NCBI GenBank assembly: GCA_944470555.2
Contig: OX104128.1
Location: 2,914,001 to 2,978,000, forward strand
From: Heterobilharzia americana
Taxonomy: Eukaryota; Platyhelminthes; Trematoda; Strigeidida; Schistosomatidae
DNA length: 64,000 nt
Direction of reading: 5' to 3'
Below the pieces are notes generated by a model, which saw only the letters and a list, made by a program, of their open reading frames with translations, did no database searches and was not told the DNA's origin. Position 1 is the first letter of the stretch. The number at the start of each line of letters is the position of its first letter. The position numbers and the translations under genes are program-made. Below, in pieces: positions 12,500 to 22,327 of the stretch.

Positions 12500-12975
12500 A
12501 ACTGATACATCACTGTTGAGGGTGAACAAAAAGTAATTACGTCATCAGTAATAAAGGAAGATACACATTGTGAGGATTAACATTTTGTAGAAAGTGATAT
12601 CATGATAATAAGATTGTGAAGCTATATTAACTGATACTATTTACAAATACTTATAATACCATATAACTATTAAACTTAGTTTGGTAATAAATACTAGACT
12701 CTCATGCACATTTACGAGCAACTTCGTAGTAATCGAACACTACCAAATGATACGATAAACAGCGGGTTGTGAAACTGATCGCATGAACCTTTTTAGCATA
12801 TGTTTTCTATTGCTGGTATCCAGCATGTTTCCATATAAGCTTCATGCAGCATTCCAGGTCAAAAATATTACAATAAATGGAGAGATTAATTACAATCCAA
12901 CTTAAAATTAATTATTTCATACACTATTTTGAACGGAATAATGACTAATAACGTCAGTCACGTCACATAATGCCG
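12500..12975. other. Unassigned AT-rich DNA
   Basis: No ORF, splice-flanked exon or repeat family was recognised. Confidence 0.5.
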
Positions 12976-12984
12976 GCGTGGCAA

Positions 12985-13930
12985 CATTTAACGAGGTAGA
13001 AAATGAACAAGGAGAATTAGCTATGTTGGATTGAAAGATAGAACGAAGGACAGACGGTGGTTTGGATCCTACCATCTACAGGAAACCGATACATTCTAAC
13101 AGGTATCTAGACTTCACATCATCTCATCCAATATCCGTTAAAGCAGATTTGGTCAAATATCTAAATGATAGAGCTAAAAAAGTTACTAGTCCGTGTAAGG
13201 ACTTAAACAAAGAACTGAAGCATATAAAAGAAGCGTTGATAATTCATAATTATCCCCTACCGTCTATTCAGAAATCCATACAAACACAGGGAGCGAAATG
13301 ATAACAGTAATACGAATACGAATAATAGCGACAACACGAGTAGAAAAGACTTCGAAGCCTCCATTGTGTTACCAGATATGGAAAGAACATCAGAAACTTT
13401 ACGTAGAATTCTCAACAAAGCTAGAATTAGAGTGGGATTTAAACCTACCAACTCAATCAGAGATAAACTTTATCGGCTGGCTTAAGGATCCGATAAAACC
13501 AATTATGCAAAATAATCTAATCTACCGAATTCCGTGTGATGACTGTTAGGTCAAGTACATAGGTCAAACTAGATGATTGGGGTCAGTTGGAATATCAGAA
13601 CATAGGAATTTAGCTGAATATAGAATGACGGACTTAAATAAAATCAATAATCTAGAAGGGAACTTGGCTATTGCATTGCATGCATTATCACATAACCACA
13701 CAATAGAGTGGGTGGGATAAAATCACTGCACTTAAGTCGAGAGAGATTGATTACTGAATCTTTGTTCATCCAATCAAAAACCTAACGAAACATATATGAT
13801 AGAAATGACGCAACACCTATACCAGGTGGCAGAACGGTAAAAATCAGATATCGAAAGGAGGATGATTACATTGAGGTATGATTATGAGCAGTGATAATTT
13901 ATGCTCGAAACTTTATCATCAAGTAAATAA
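12985..13930 (+). mobile_element. Penelope-like element fragment B1 (RT C-terminus plus GIY-YIG)
   Basis: The plus strand encodes IYRKPIHSNRYLDFTSSHP (about 13070), the block that follows the RT palm in Penelope-like elements. After a frameshift it encodes NLIYRIPCDDC then KYIGQTR (about 13520-13575), the GIY-YIG endonuclease signature. Downstream are LAIALHALSHNHTIEW and a decayed tail. A second copy of the same family, B2, is at 60.0-61.1 kb in the same orientation. The RT catalytic motif lies outside this fragment. Confidence 0.8.
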
Positions 13931-14380
13931 TACTAGATCATTCACTGTGTATTGTATATCAAATAAACAAATATAGTATGGAATTACATTCTACCACAAT
14001 GCCCAAGTCTTACACTTAATTTAATCACTCAGCCTAATAGTTTTCCAGTTTTTTCATATAATTACATGACCTATTGGCTTTATCCCATCCGATATAAGTT
14101 ACCATTGGTTTCGATTAAGATTCGTAATTATTAATCCTGTGTTTTCTCAACGCATGCACTACCTTATTGTTAAACGTGAATATTGAATCTCTAATTATTT
14201 TCATACATTCAAAGTATGTTACATCATTATTACTACCGATACTTTATTTTAATTGTAGGCTATTTGCAGCTGATGAAAGGTGGTGAAACAAAATAAGCTC
14301 ATTTTATCCTACAAATGTTTTTGTTCTTGGATTGTTCACATTTATCAAACCAATTAAACGAAAGTTAACAGTCTACTCAC

Positions 14381-14492
14381 TTCAGTATGTTCAATTTCGT
14401 CAAATAACTTCAAAATAACTTTGCCAAACTCTGGAATCTGTATAGACAAATCACGTAGACATTGATGATTATATGAAGCCAAAGAAATGTAC
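14381..14492 (-). CDS. Host gene exon (internal), unknown helix-rich protein
   Basis: On the minus strand, TTTTTCAG precedes the exon and GTGAGT follows it, so both splice sites are strong. The exon is 112 nt, one base plus 37 codons, and reads YISLASYNHQCLRDLSIQIP in its first part. Its start phase matches the end of the 15.8-kb exon, completing a leucine codon. It is the most 3' exon found with confidence; the next exon must begin in phase 0 and was not located. Composition and spacing suggest an alpha-helical repeat protein such as HEAT/ARM, but this is inference and I do not recognise the gene. Confidence 0.72.
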
Positions 14493-14922
14493 CTGAAAAA
14501 TGCACAAAATAAGGTGCTAATTATTAAAAAAACCCATACCAAAGTCATACAACTAACTGGAGAAAATAAACAATACTATGCAGTTGCCAAGATGGAATGG
14601 GCTGAACGATGCGATCCAGCCGTCCAAAAACAGAGTACAATGATAAAAGTACATGAAAACACAGTATGTGATAGTTACTGAGGTAAAGGCAGGGTAACTT
14701 AAAAAACCACCCCAGGAACTGATCAGATAACCAATCATGTTTCTTTATTTTGAAAATAACTACCGTCCCAGCCGAAATACCGAAACCAGATTGGTTACTG
14801 CATCAGTTACTAGAGTGGTCTTTAACTCGTCAGTGAATCCACTTCATACACGAGGTTGAAAATTCGTCGCAAAGTTGTAATTGTCCGAACCATGTGATTT
14901 AGTGTCTCACCTCTACGACTAA

Positions 14923-15055
14923 CTTTAAAGGCCACCCCAGCAACAGCTTAAACAACCAATTAAATTTTTCTATTTTATGAAAATCTGCTTTGCCAGACGG
15001 AGTGAAGAGGCCTAATTGGTCATTTCGATTGTTGCTAGGGTGGCCTTTAAAGTTA
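14923..15055. repeat. Best-preserved palindromic unit of the cluster
   Basis: The left arm starts CTTTAAAGGCCACCCCAGCA. The right arm, read on the minus strand, starts CTTTAAAGGCCACCCTAGCA. The arms are about 45-50 nt with a centre of about 35 nt, so this unit shows the foldback design most clearly. Confidence 0.85.
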
Positions 15056-15789
15056 TCCCACCTCTAAAACTGACCTAGTACGCGATAAATCTCATATGGG
15101 CTTGCTTCCTATCCTTAATTCATATACACAATGAGTCACTCAATTCAGTCTTCACAACCTCGTGCAGCAGAACGCAAACGTTTGTTTTTATTGTCCGTAT
15201 ACTTTGGATGACTTTAAAGGTCATCATCAGACAACCAACTACTTCACTTTTATGAAAATCTCTCTTTCTGAAAGGAATAGCGAGGTCTGATGAGTCACTT
15301 CAGCAGTTGTTAGGGTGAACCCTGGAGTCGGTTGGCTTTAAGGGCCACCATAGCAACTGCCAAGACAACCAATTTTGGCTCTATATTTTATGAAATCTAA
15401 CCTCATAGACGAAATACCGAAACCGGATTGGTTACGTCAACAGTTGCTAGGATGGCCATTAAAGTAAGTCTTATAGTCGCCCCTACAGTCACTTTATATT
15501 TGAATCAGTTTGAATCATCTGCAGTGACCTCAAGAGCCACCCTACCAGCTATTGAAATAACCAATCAGGTTTCGAAATTTCACCCAGGACGGTAGTCTTT
15601 TACAAAAATGAAGCAATTGATTATCTCAGCACCTCTTTAGGTCAACTTAAAGTCACTCGTCATTTGAACAGACAACTGAATTTCTTATCAACGACGTCTC
15701 ATGATTTATAAAAATGAATCAACAGATTTCATGAACAGAAAATGAGATAATACGTAATAATTGGTCTCACTAAACTATAAGTGTCATAC

Positions 15790-15879
15790 AGAAGTTGTAG
15801 GTTGGAGGGCGAGTCAATCAAAAGCTTTTTAGCCAAGTCATACAATAATACTAACAAATCAGTAATGTGTAAAATACCG
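15790..15879 (-). CDS. Host gene exon (internal)
   Basis: The minus strand has a pyrimidine-rich acceptor (a T run, then ATTTCAAG) and encodes GILHITDLLVLLYDLAKKLL and onward to SPSNLQL. The start phase (one base) fits the two-base end of the 17.5-kb exon. The donor chosen here is GTATGA, because it leaves two bases, as needed by the next exon. A stronger-looking GTGAGA donor 19 nt further on would break the frame with the 14.4-kb exon. The exon is 90 nt. It lies inside the palindrome cluster. Confidence 0.6.
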
Positions 15880-16427
15880 CTTGAAATAAAAAAAAACAGT
15901 CCAGCTGATATCTCTATCTGGAGTGACAATAAAGACTATCCTAATAACTACGCTAGCAACCAATAAGAGCTCAGTATTTCACTGGAAAACTACCTCTCTG
16001 CTCGAAACAGAGAGACCTAATTGGTTAGTTAAGTCGATGTTAGAATGGTCTCCAACGTTGCTCCTTGTCTGAAATTCACGTTTTCCATTTTTCGGTGGAT
16101 ATAACAGAATGGGTCTGCTTATTTTACAAGTCCATGCCAAGAAATGTCGAACCATTGAAGTTACTAAGTCCTGTCAACTAGCTAGAGAAGAAGCTTAAAA
16201 CACTAACAAGACACAAACAAAAATATTAGCATCTTTCAGTGACAATCCATGTGGTGAATCCTGAATGACTGACAAAATCAAAGTAGAACCTGTCAAGCAG
16301 GGTGCACAGGCTCAATTTGACACAATCCACAGCAGTACGCAAAGAACAAGTGGACAGATAAATGGTGTGAGAGAATAAACAGTCTAAAGATAAAAGTTTT
16401 TGCGTACATTCAGGTTTGGGAAGATGT

Positions 16428-17085
16428 CAAGGATTGAATATATCTGCGTCATTGTAACCAAGTGTCCTCAATCACTGACTCCTTTCGTTTCGGGGACTGC
16501 AAACAGGCAGTCCAAATCTCCCCACACGCCTCACAACAACAGTGAGAGACTTTAACGACTTGTGCCAGGTCTTGGTCTGGTCATCTTGGATCCTCTTACA
16601 ACCTAATCCAACTCCCCCTAAAGTGGGATGTCAAAGTAGGGGTGGTGGCTCGGCATGCGCAGTGCAGTACATGTGTCTAAGCCTTCTCAGTCGACCAAGG
16701 TTCACGATCTCACCAATCAACTTGCTTATCTTGCCTAGTACCCTTCGCTCGACTTCAACATTGCTCATAAAGTGATTACACCATACGAAACTCTACAGAG
16801 ATATTTGTGATCGAAACCCTGTAGTCGCTTCATGTCTTCTACTTTTAACGACCATGTCTCACAGTCGTACAAGACAGAACGAACTACAGAGCAGTATACT
16901 TATCCTCTGATAGATAGTCTGATATCTCGTCAGTCAGAGCTAGAGGTGACGCATGTTGAGATTTCATCAGCAACCAACCTTTGCGGCTGATGCAACTCCC
17001 CAAGTAAGTGAAGTAGTCGACGCATGCCATCACTTTACTCCCTATCATTGATCTGTGGTTGCTGATAGCAGACCTTAACGTGAGA
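16428..17085 (-). mobile_element. RTE-2 family 3' fragment C4
   Basis: The minus strand matches the C3 copy from the FTYLG region (about 17020) down through the block for clone ends RLSR-like and WPTRT-like (16.55-16.75 kb) to the 3' tail. Positions such as AAGTGAAGTAGTCGAC (about 16995) correspond to the same sites in C3 (about 12435). Frames are badly broken. It lies in an intron of the host gene. Confidence 0.65.
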
Positions 17086-17394
17086 TATTAAGCATCCTCA
17101 GTGTAACTTCAAAAGTGGTCGAGAACCCTACATTTTACAACCTCCGGTCCTATAAAGTGAAACAAAGGCATAGCAACGACACAGAACTACAAAGTAGGCG
17201 ACCTTGGACAACCAATCAAATTTCAGGAATATACAAAAGACAGTATAACGGTATGATAATGAAGATAACAACTAAATTTGATATGTATCGCGTTGAACGA
17301 AACCTTTCTGCGTCATATTAAAAATTCATAGGTTCATAAATCGCCACTTCAAACTTATACTGCATAAAATATCAAAATAACATGTAAAACTTAC

Positions 17395-17672
17395 GCCCTA
17401 TGATCTTTTTGAATGGCAATGTACAGCCAAGCAATTAAAGCAGAACGCAAAGTATCCCTCTCTTCACACTGTTCAGATTGTTCGAGAACACGAACAATTA
17501 GGTGAATTGTATACTTGTCATCCAGCATAAAACATGAATCCAGAAATTTTTCCGATTCATTTACTTTGCTTAATGAAGAAATATGTGAACCGAATAAACG
17601 GCATTCAATAATCAATAGTAATTGTTCTGGTATAAAGTGTAGTTCTGGTGAGTATTTCGTGAATTGAGGCGG
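17395..17672 (-). CDS. Host gene exon (internal, largest)
   Basis: The acceptor is TTTATCTAG and the donor is a perfect GTAAGT after GGGC. It is 278 nt, 92 codons plus two bases. It reads PPQFTKYSPELHFIPEQLLL at the start and ALIAWLYIAIQKDHR at the end, with the acidic block VLEQSEQCEERDTLR between. The frame is fully open and starts in phase 0, matching the end of the 19.4-kb exon. The alternating hydrophobic pattern suggests helices. Gene identity unknown. Confidence 0.8.
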
Positions 17673-17884
17673 CTAGATAAACAATACTTCGTATGACTAA
17701 ATATACGTGAAATACTTTACGATTGGTATCCAAACAGTATTTAAATAAATAATCACGATTTGCTTGAGACAGGTATGGATTGTTGCATAAATTCTAAAGT
17801 AATAATTTAGAAAGAGTAGGAAATTTAAATACTTCAATAAAAAGCTAGGAAATGAATCTCACTTTGTTGTGCAGAGGGAGTTGT

Positions 17885-18620
17885 AAACCTCACTCCTTTG
17901 GTACGAATAAATACCTGCTTGGGGAAATGCTTGTTCGGCATTTGTTTTATTCCTGACACTGACTGGGAAGATATACAATTTCCTATCATAGGACAAGGAT
18001 GCTGCACTGTCATTTCTCTCCTGTTATACGGCCGTGAGGCATGGCCGTTAAAACTAAATATGAAGCAGTTACAAGTTTTTGATTATAGGTGTTTTCGTAG
18101 CATCGCTAGCGCGCGTATGGTGGAATTATCGCGTCAGTAATGTAGAGGTCAGGCGAAGCGTACTAAGCAAGATAGGAAGTCGACTAATGAGGTTATGAAT
18201 CTTAGTCGACTGAAAAGGCTTGGATATGTATTGCGCATGATGAGCCACCGCCCACCTCGATTTGCAATGCTAGAGGAAGTTGGATTAGGCTGGAAGGCTA
18301 AGGATAGCCAGGCTAAGACGTAGCAACAGTCGATGACGTCCCTAACTGTTGGGTTGATGTAGACTACCTGGTTGGGGTCCCCGAAACGATACGAATCACT
18401 GGTTGAGGACTCTTGTTGAAAATTAGTCACAGTGGCGCAGATGCATTCACTCTTTGATATCTTCTGAAGCTTGGATGCTTTGAATTCCCTCTCCCCACTA
18501 TACAGCTTTGTCTACCTGGATATTAGTGCATCCTATTTACTTGTTTTTTATATACTACTGTGAAGTGTGACAGCTTGAAGCGATAGTTTTGTGCGAGGTT
18601 CTATGTCGATTTTGTTTCTG
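17885..18620 (+). mobile_element. RTE-2 family 3' fragment C5
   Basis: The plus strand encodes LLLYGREAWPLKLN (about 18020), FDYRCFRSIAS (about 18080) and, after a frameshift, LSRLKRLGYVLRMMSHRPP (about 18200) and DSQAKT (about 18305). These correspond block for block to C3. The 3' tail runs to about 18620. It lies in a host-gene intron, opposite in direction to C4. Confidence 0.75.
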
Positions 18621-19440
18621 TCTGCCACAGGTAGTATGTCTTAAAATTAATATCAATATTCTTGTAATATGTCTACGACGTTTATGTGTCTGGTTATCTG
18701 GTTAGTCAATGCGAACAATCGACTTACTGTGTATCTGGTTTTATAGGCTGGGTGTACACCTGCTTTGAAATCCTTGTGTACCTGGACTTCTCACGTTAAA
18801 TAAAAGTATAAAGCTTCAAGTAGTCTCGTGAAAACAGTGAGAAAAGACAGCTGTTAAATTTAGATTTGTGTTTGATTATAAATGATGCATTCGACAAAAT
18901 CATTAGATAATTGTGTGGTATTAGTGGTAAGACAATGAATGTATACGGGATCATTGATAAGCGCATATATGGATTTGTATTTGAACAGCACTTCGAAAAC
19001 ACTGCAAATCATCACTTAAGCCATAACAAAACTAGGCAGAATCCTTTGTTATCAAGATTCTCTGTAGCAAGAACAAAAACAAACATCGCAGATTTTTATG
19101 GGTAAGTATTTAATTCCAAACAGTCTAACAGGGTTTCAACTCAACAACTACACTAGAATGACAACCAATACCGAATTTCGTTTCCTGTAGATGAGAGTGA
19201 GATTATATTTTAAGCCTACTTTCGCATAAAAATAACTTATATAGTAACGGCATCGACGCCATATAGAAGGTAAGACAAGAGAACCAACTATTGCAAAAAC
19301 TTTGTGCAGTGTGCTATCAGTTATATCTATCTTATGTAGCCTAATAATAATACTTGAAGAAGAGTTTGAACCAAACACCCAGTAATGAAATCATACCATT
19401 CAACTATAACTTTATAAATATTTACGTAAAAGCATTCAAC
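18621..19440. other. Intronic DNA with weak exon-like signals
   Basis: Two signals of uncertain meaning. A plus-strand 64-codon frame (18911-19105) ends at a good donor (GG then GTAAGTATTT). A minus-strand frame (19378-19148) follows a plausible acceptor (ATTATTATTAG) but has no good donor. The flanking host exons already join in phase without either, so neither is annotated as coding. Confidence 0.4.
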
Positions 19441-19444
19441 TAAC

Positions 19445-19579
19445 CTCAATAACACAGTCAATTGCATTTTCAAGATGTGTATCAGCTATTGACGATGAAT
19501 AATGAGGGAAAATAGTGCAGATATTCTGAAGAAAACTTTGAATCGCCAGGTTTTCATCTTCCGTTAGCTTGCACACCAC
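19445..19579 (-). CDS. Host gene exon (internal)
   Basis: The acceptor is GTTTTTCAG and the donor GTTAGT. It is 135 nt, exactly 45 codons, starting VVCKLTEDENLAIQSFLQNI and ending ENAIDCVIE. Only one of the three frames is open. It starts and ends in phase 0, matching both neighbours. It is separated from the upstream exon by only 34 nt. Sequence style is that of an alpha-helical repeat protein. Confidence 0.8.
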
Positions 19580-19613
19580 CTGAAAAACACTGTGAAGTTT
19601 TCACAGTTCTTAC
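19580..19613 (-). other. 34-nt micro-intron
   Basis: On the minus strand it begins GTAAGA and ends TTTTTCAG. Reading through it would hit a stop in the next exon frame, while removing it joins two phase-0 exons. Introns of about 30-40 nt, usually near the 5' end of genes, are a known feature of schistosome genes, which supports both the gene model and the organism assignment. Confidence 0.75.
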
Positions 19614-19763
19614 ATCTTCCACTTGAGTAGCAAACTGTAAAGCACTTTTTATACACTCGGATGTCCATCTTTTCACAATAAATTGAGTAGTGGCTTGCAA
19701 GACATGGAAATATTTGCATAGGAAAACAACAACTAGATCGTTCGTATTGTCCATCACAACCAT
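19614..19763 (-). CDS. Host gene exon, possibly the first coding exon
   Basis: The frame is open for 50 codons from ATG (MVVMDNTNDLVVVFLCKYFH) to ATQVED and then a GTAAGA donor in phase 0. A TGA lies in frame just before the ATG. So either this ATG is the start codon, or the exon begins at an internal AG (after CGATCTAG, about 19729). A start here would fit the pattern of a micro-intron first and introns of 1.3-1.8 kb further downstream. Product not recognised. Confidence 0.65.
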
Positions 19764-19910
19764 TCACGTTCCATAGACGCTGATATATAAACCAAAATAA
19801 AATAAATTGTTTACACTTGTTTAATCGTCTTTATGAATGTGAACAAAACTACGGATACTGTTTGGTGGTGGCTCACTCCTGGGAACAGATTTTCTATCTC
19901 ATCATGAGGC

Positions 19911-19911
<1 letters not shown>

Positions 19912-19947
<36 letters not shown>
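19912..19947. repeat. (TA)n microsatellite
   Basis: A TA dinucleotide run with one interruption near its start, read directly. Confidence 0.95.
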
Positions 19948-19949
<2 letters not shown>

Positions 19950-20980
19950 TATTACCTAAAAAACAACTGCGCCCTGAATTTCAAATAATGTGCATTATTT
20001 CCAACCATATTACGAACGGACTATTAAAAAAAATAAAAGTGAATATACTTAAAAGTTGAGTATTAATCAATAAACAATAAAATACACAAACACAAAGTTG
20101 AAACGCAATACGGTGGAAATATCTGACAATTTTAACGGTGAAATAGAGTAGTAATTGAGAGATAACCAAGAAAATACTTGTGTACAAGAGATGACGAAAA
20201 TCTTAGTAGGAGAGATACAAGGTGATAAATACTCATCTGGGTTGAACAGACCAAAACTGCAGTTGTACTCATAACAGTATGAAATGGGATGTTCAGTAAT
20301 AGAATTACATGTGGAAAAACTCAAATCTTTTTAAACTCCCAGAAAGGTTGTGACCAACTTCAAGTAGATATTAGGCGAAGAAAACCCATTTTCTTTTTCA
20401 GTTATTTTACGAAGCCACCGACTTTTACGCTCCCCATTCGTTATCGTGAAAGAGATACCAGGAGTGAGAGGAATTAAAATTCATGGTTACATTGGTCGGA
20501 CATCGTAAAAACCCTTCATTGTTCACAAATACAACACCCTCTTTCACATCTAACCGCACTGCTTAAATGAATACAATGCTGATTTGATTTGGGAACTCAC
20601 ACGCAAACTAGTGCAACATCTATACATGACTTTTGCCGAAAGCTCATTTTATTTAACTCTTTTTGGTCTCACTTATCCAGCCGAATAATATTTAATTTTT
20701 ACGTTTCTGAGCTGACAGATAAAATACATGACTAATCCAAGTTTTGACTGTTCATGTTACAGAAAATATACAAAAGATAGTGGCTGGGATGGTGAGTAAC
20801 GAAAGCACTTACCATATGGTTTTTGTGAGAACATCCTCATGAGAACGTAGCGGCAAAATTAAGACGATCGCGCGCGCTTTGAAAACAGGAAGTGATTTTT
20901 TCCAAGCTTTTGACATTTTGCTTTTGTTGTGTAATCCACATCAAGAGCTTTCATATAACCCTTGACATGAAGTACTTAAG
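19948..20980. other. Unassigned AT-rich DNA upstream of the host gene start
   Basis: No promoter element can be called with confidence. Short frames at 20067-20477 have no supported family match. Confidence 0.4.
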
Positions 20981-21103
20981 TCAGTGTTTGAAGTTTAATC
21001 ATTTTTTGAGGCTTAAGGTTGGTCTTTGTGTTGTCACAACTTAAGTCCCCTTGTCGGAATCTTGACCGAGTACTTTAGTTAGTACACGACAAGAGTAAAT
21101 GGC

Positions 21104-22018
21104 ATGGTCAGCGATAAGCATGCTTGCGGTTGTCCCAGCTGTAAATTTCCAGTGGATGAAGGTATGCAGTGTGATGCATGTGGATGTTGGTTCCACAAAT
21201 TTTGTACAGGATTGACACCAACCGTGGACGAGTGTTGCAGTAAACCAGCTTCTCCCTGGTTGTGTGATTTCTGCTGCAAGCCATTGCCGACCCTCATCCA
21301 GGAAGATGTTGAAAATTCACTTGCCGAGAAACAGCTATGTGGAAATGATAGCTGTCATTCTAATGCGGTATCACATGATGACGCTGAAAGTGTAATCGTT
21401 AATATACCTGACACAGGACCTCTCAATGGACTAATGGATTCTGGTGATCCAGTTGGTGAAATTACACCAGTCCCGAAGTGTACTCAACGCAAGAGAAAGC
21501 CAAGGGCAAATGGTACACCAACCATAATGCCTGAGGATTCACCGAAAGCCTGCATCTCTGGTAACAGCGTTGACTCTGTAAAAGTGGTCGACAAATCTGC
21601 ATGGATTTCTCCAAGAAAGCATCCGAAGAGACTGCCAAAGGTTATCACGGAAGATACTAAGCTTATGAAACCTATTGAGAAGGCTTCAAAGGCAGTCAAC
21701 ACACGACTCAAGGATTCCACTCCATCACCCAGTCTAATCTTCTGGAATGTTGAGGAGTCATCAGACAAAGATGCCTCAATACGTCACGGTCATGACCTAC
21801 ATTTAGTCTAGTCGGCCATCAGACGTATTCCACCTAGAAAGTCTAAAGGGGTATACATCTCCAAAGTAGTTAGGTTAGGTAAGAAAATGGACGAAAAGAG
21901 GATTTTAAAGGTTGTTTTAGGCAACAAGGAAGAAGAGGATGTCCTCTTGAGTAACGCATCCAAACTACGAAATTTGGATATCCGCATCCTACCTGAATGG
22001 CCCCTCGAGACCGCATAA
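21104..22018 (+). pseudogene. CR1-a ORF1 with PHD-type zinc finger, one internal stop
   Basis: Starts MVSDKHACGCPSCKFPVDEG. The first 50 residues hold the Cys4-His-Cys3 pattern of a PHD finger: CPSC, CDACGCWFH, FC, then WLCDFC. A basic, low-complexity middle (TQRKRKPRANG, ISPRKHPKRLPK) follows. TAG at 21809-21811 interrupts the frame. The same frame continues to 22018 with KGVYISKVVRLGKKMDEKRI, a region resembling the nucleic-acid-binding part of CR1 ORF1 proteins. ORF1 proteins bind element RNA and act as chaperones. One stop in about 300 codons makes it one of the better-preserved ORFs here. Confidence 0.82.
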
Positions 22019-22327
22019 AAAGAAGAGAAGCTGTTGCCGAACCCAAGGCTCGACAGGCTAATGGTGAAAATGATCTTGAAATAGTGGGTTTTCGGGCTGT
22101 GAGGTCATGGGTGGGTCATGAAACTCCTCCAACACAATGAGTTATCTACACTAACGTTCGCAGTATTAGAAGTAAAATGACAGACCTCGAGAATCTAATC
22201 TGCGAGCTAGGTCCTGACGTAGTAGCCCTTACTGAAACCTAGTTGATCGAGGATCTAGATTTTACGCCACTCAAACTTCAAACTTCATGTCGTAGAATTA
22301 GCGAACTGCGATTCCTTGGGTTCTACG

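Larger units (their letters stand above)
14696..16060. repeat. Cluster of six palindromic 110-135-bp repeats
   Basis: Six related units at about 14696-14826, 14923-15055, 15213-15325, 15336-15465, 15526-15655 and 15929-16055. Each begins with a version of CTTTAAAGGCCACCCTAGCA followed by an AACCAAT block and ends with an approximate reverse complement, so each single strand could fold into one long hairpin. The units differ from each other by many substitutions. They sit in introns of the host gene, and the 15.8-kb exon lies between units five and six. They resemble MITE-like or other foldback elements, but no transposase or target duplication was identified. Confidence 0.8.

Noticed and set aside
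15280..15310. CTGATGAG in the third palindromic unit as a ribozyme
   Set aside because: No GAAA box at the right distance and no stem II.
18911..19105. Plus-strand exon ending in a GTAAGT donor
   Set aside because: No acceptor or partner exon on the plus strand was found, and the minus-strand exons already account for the locus.
20289..20477. Frame with GKTQIFL resembling the end of a myosin motor domain
   Set aside because: The resemblance is seven residues. No neighbouring motor exons and no paired splice sites.
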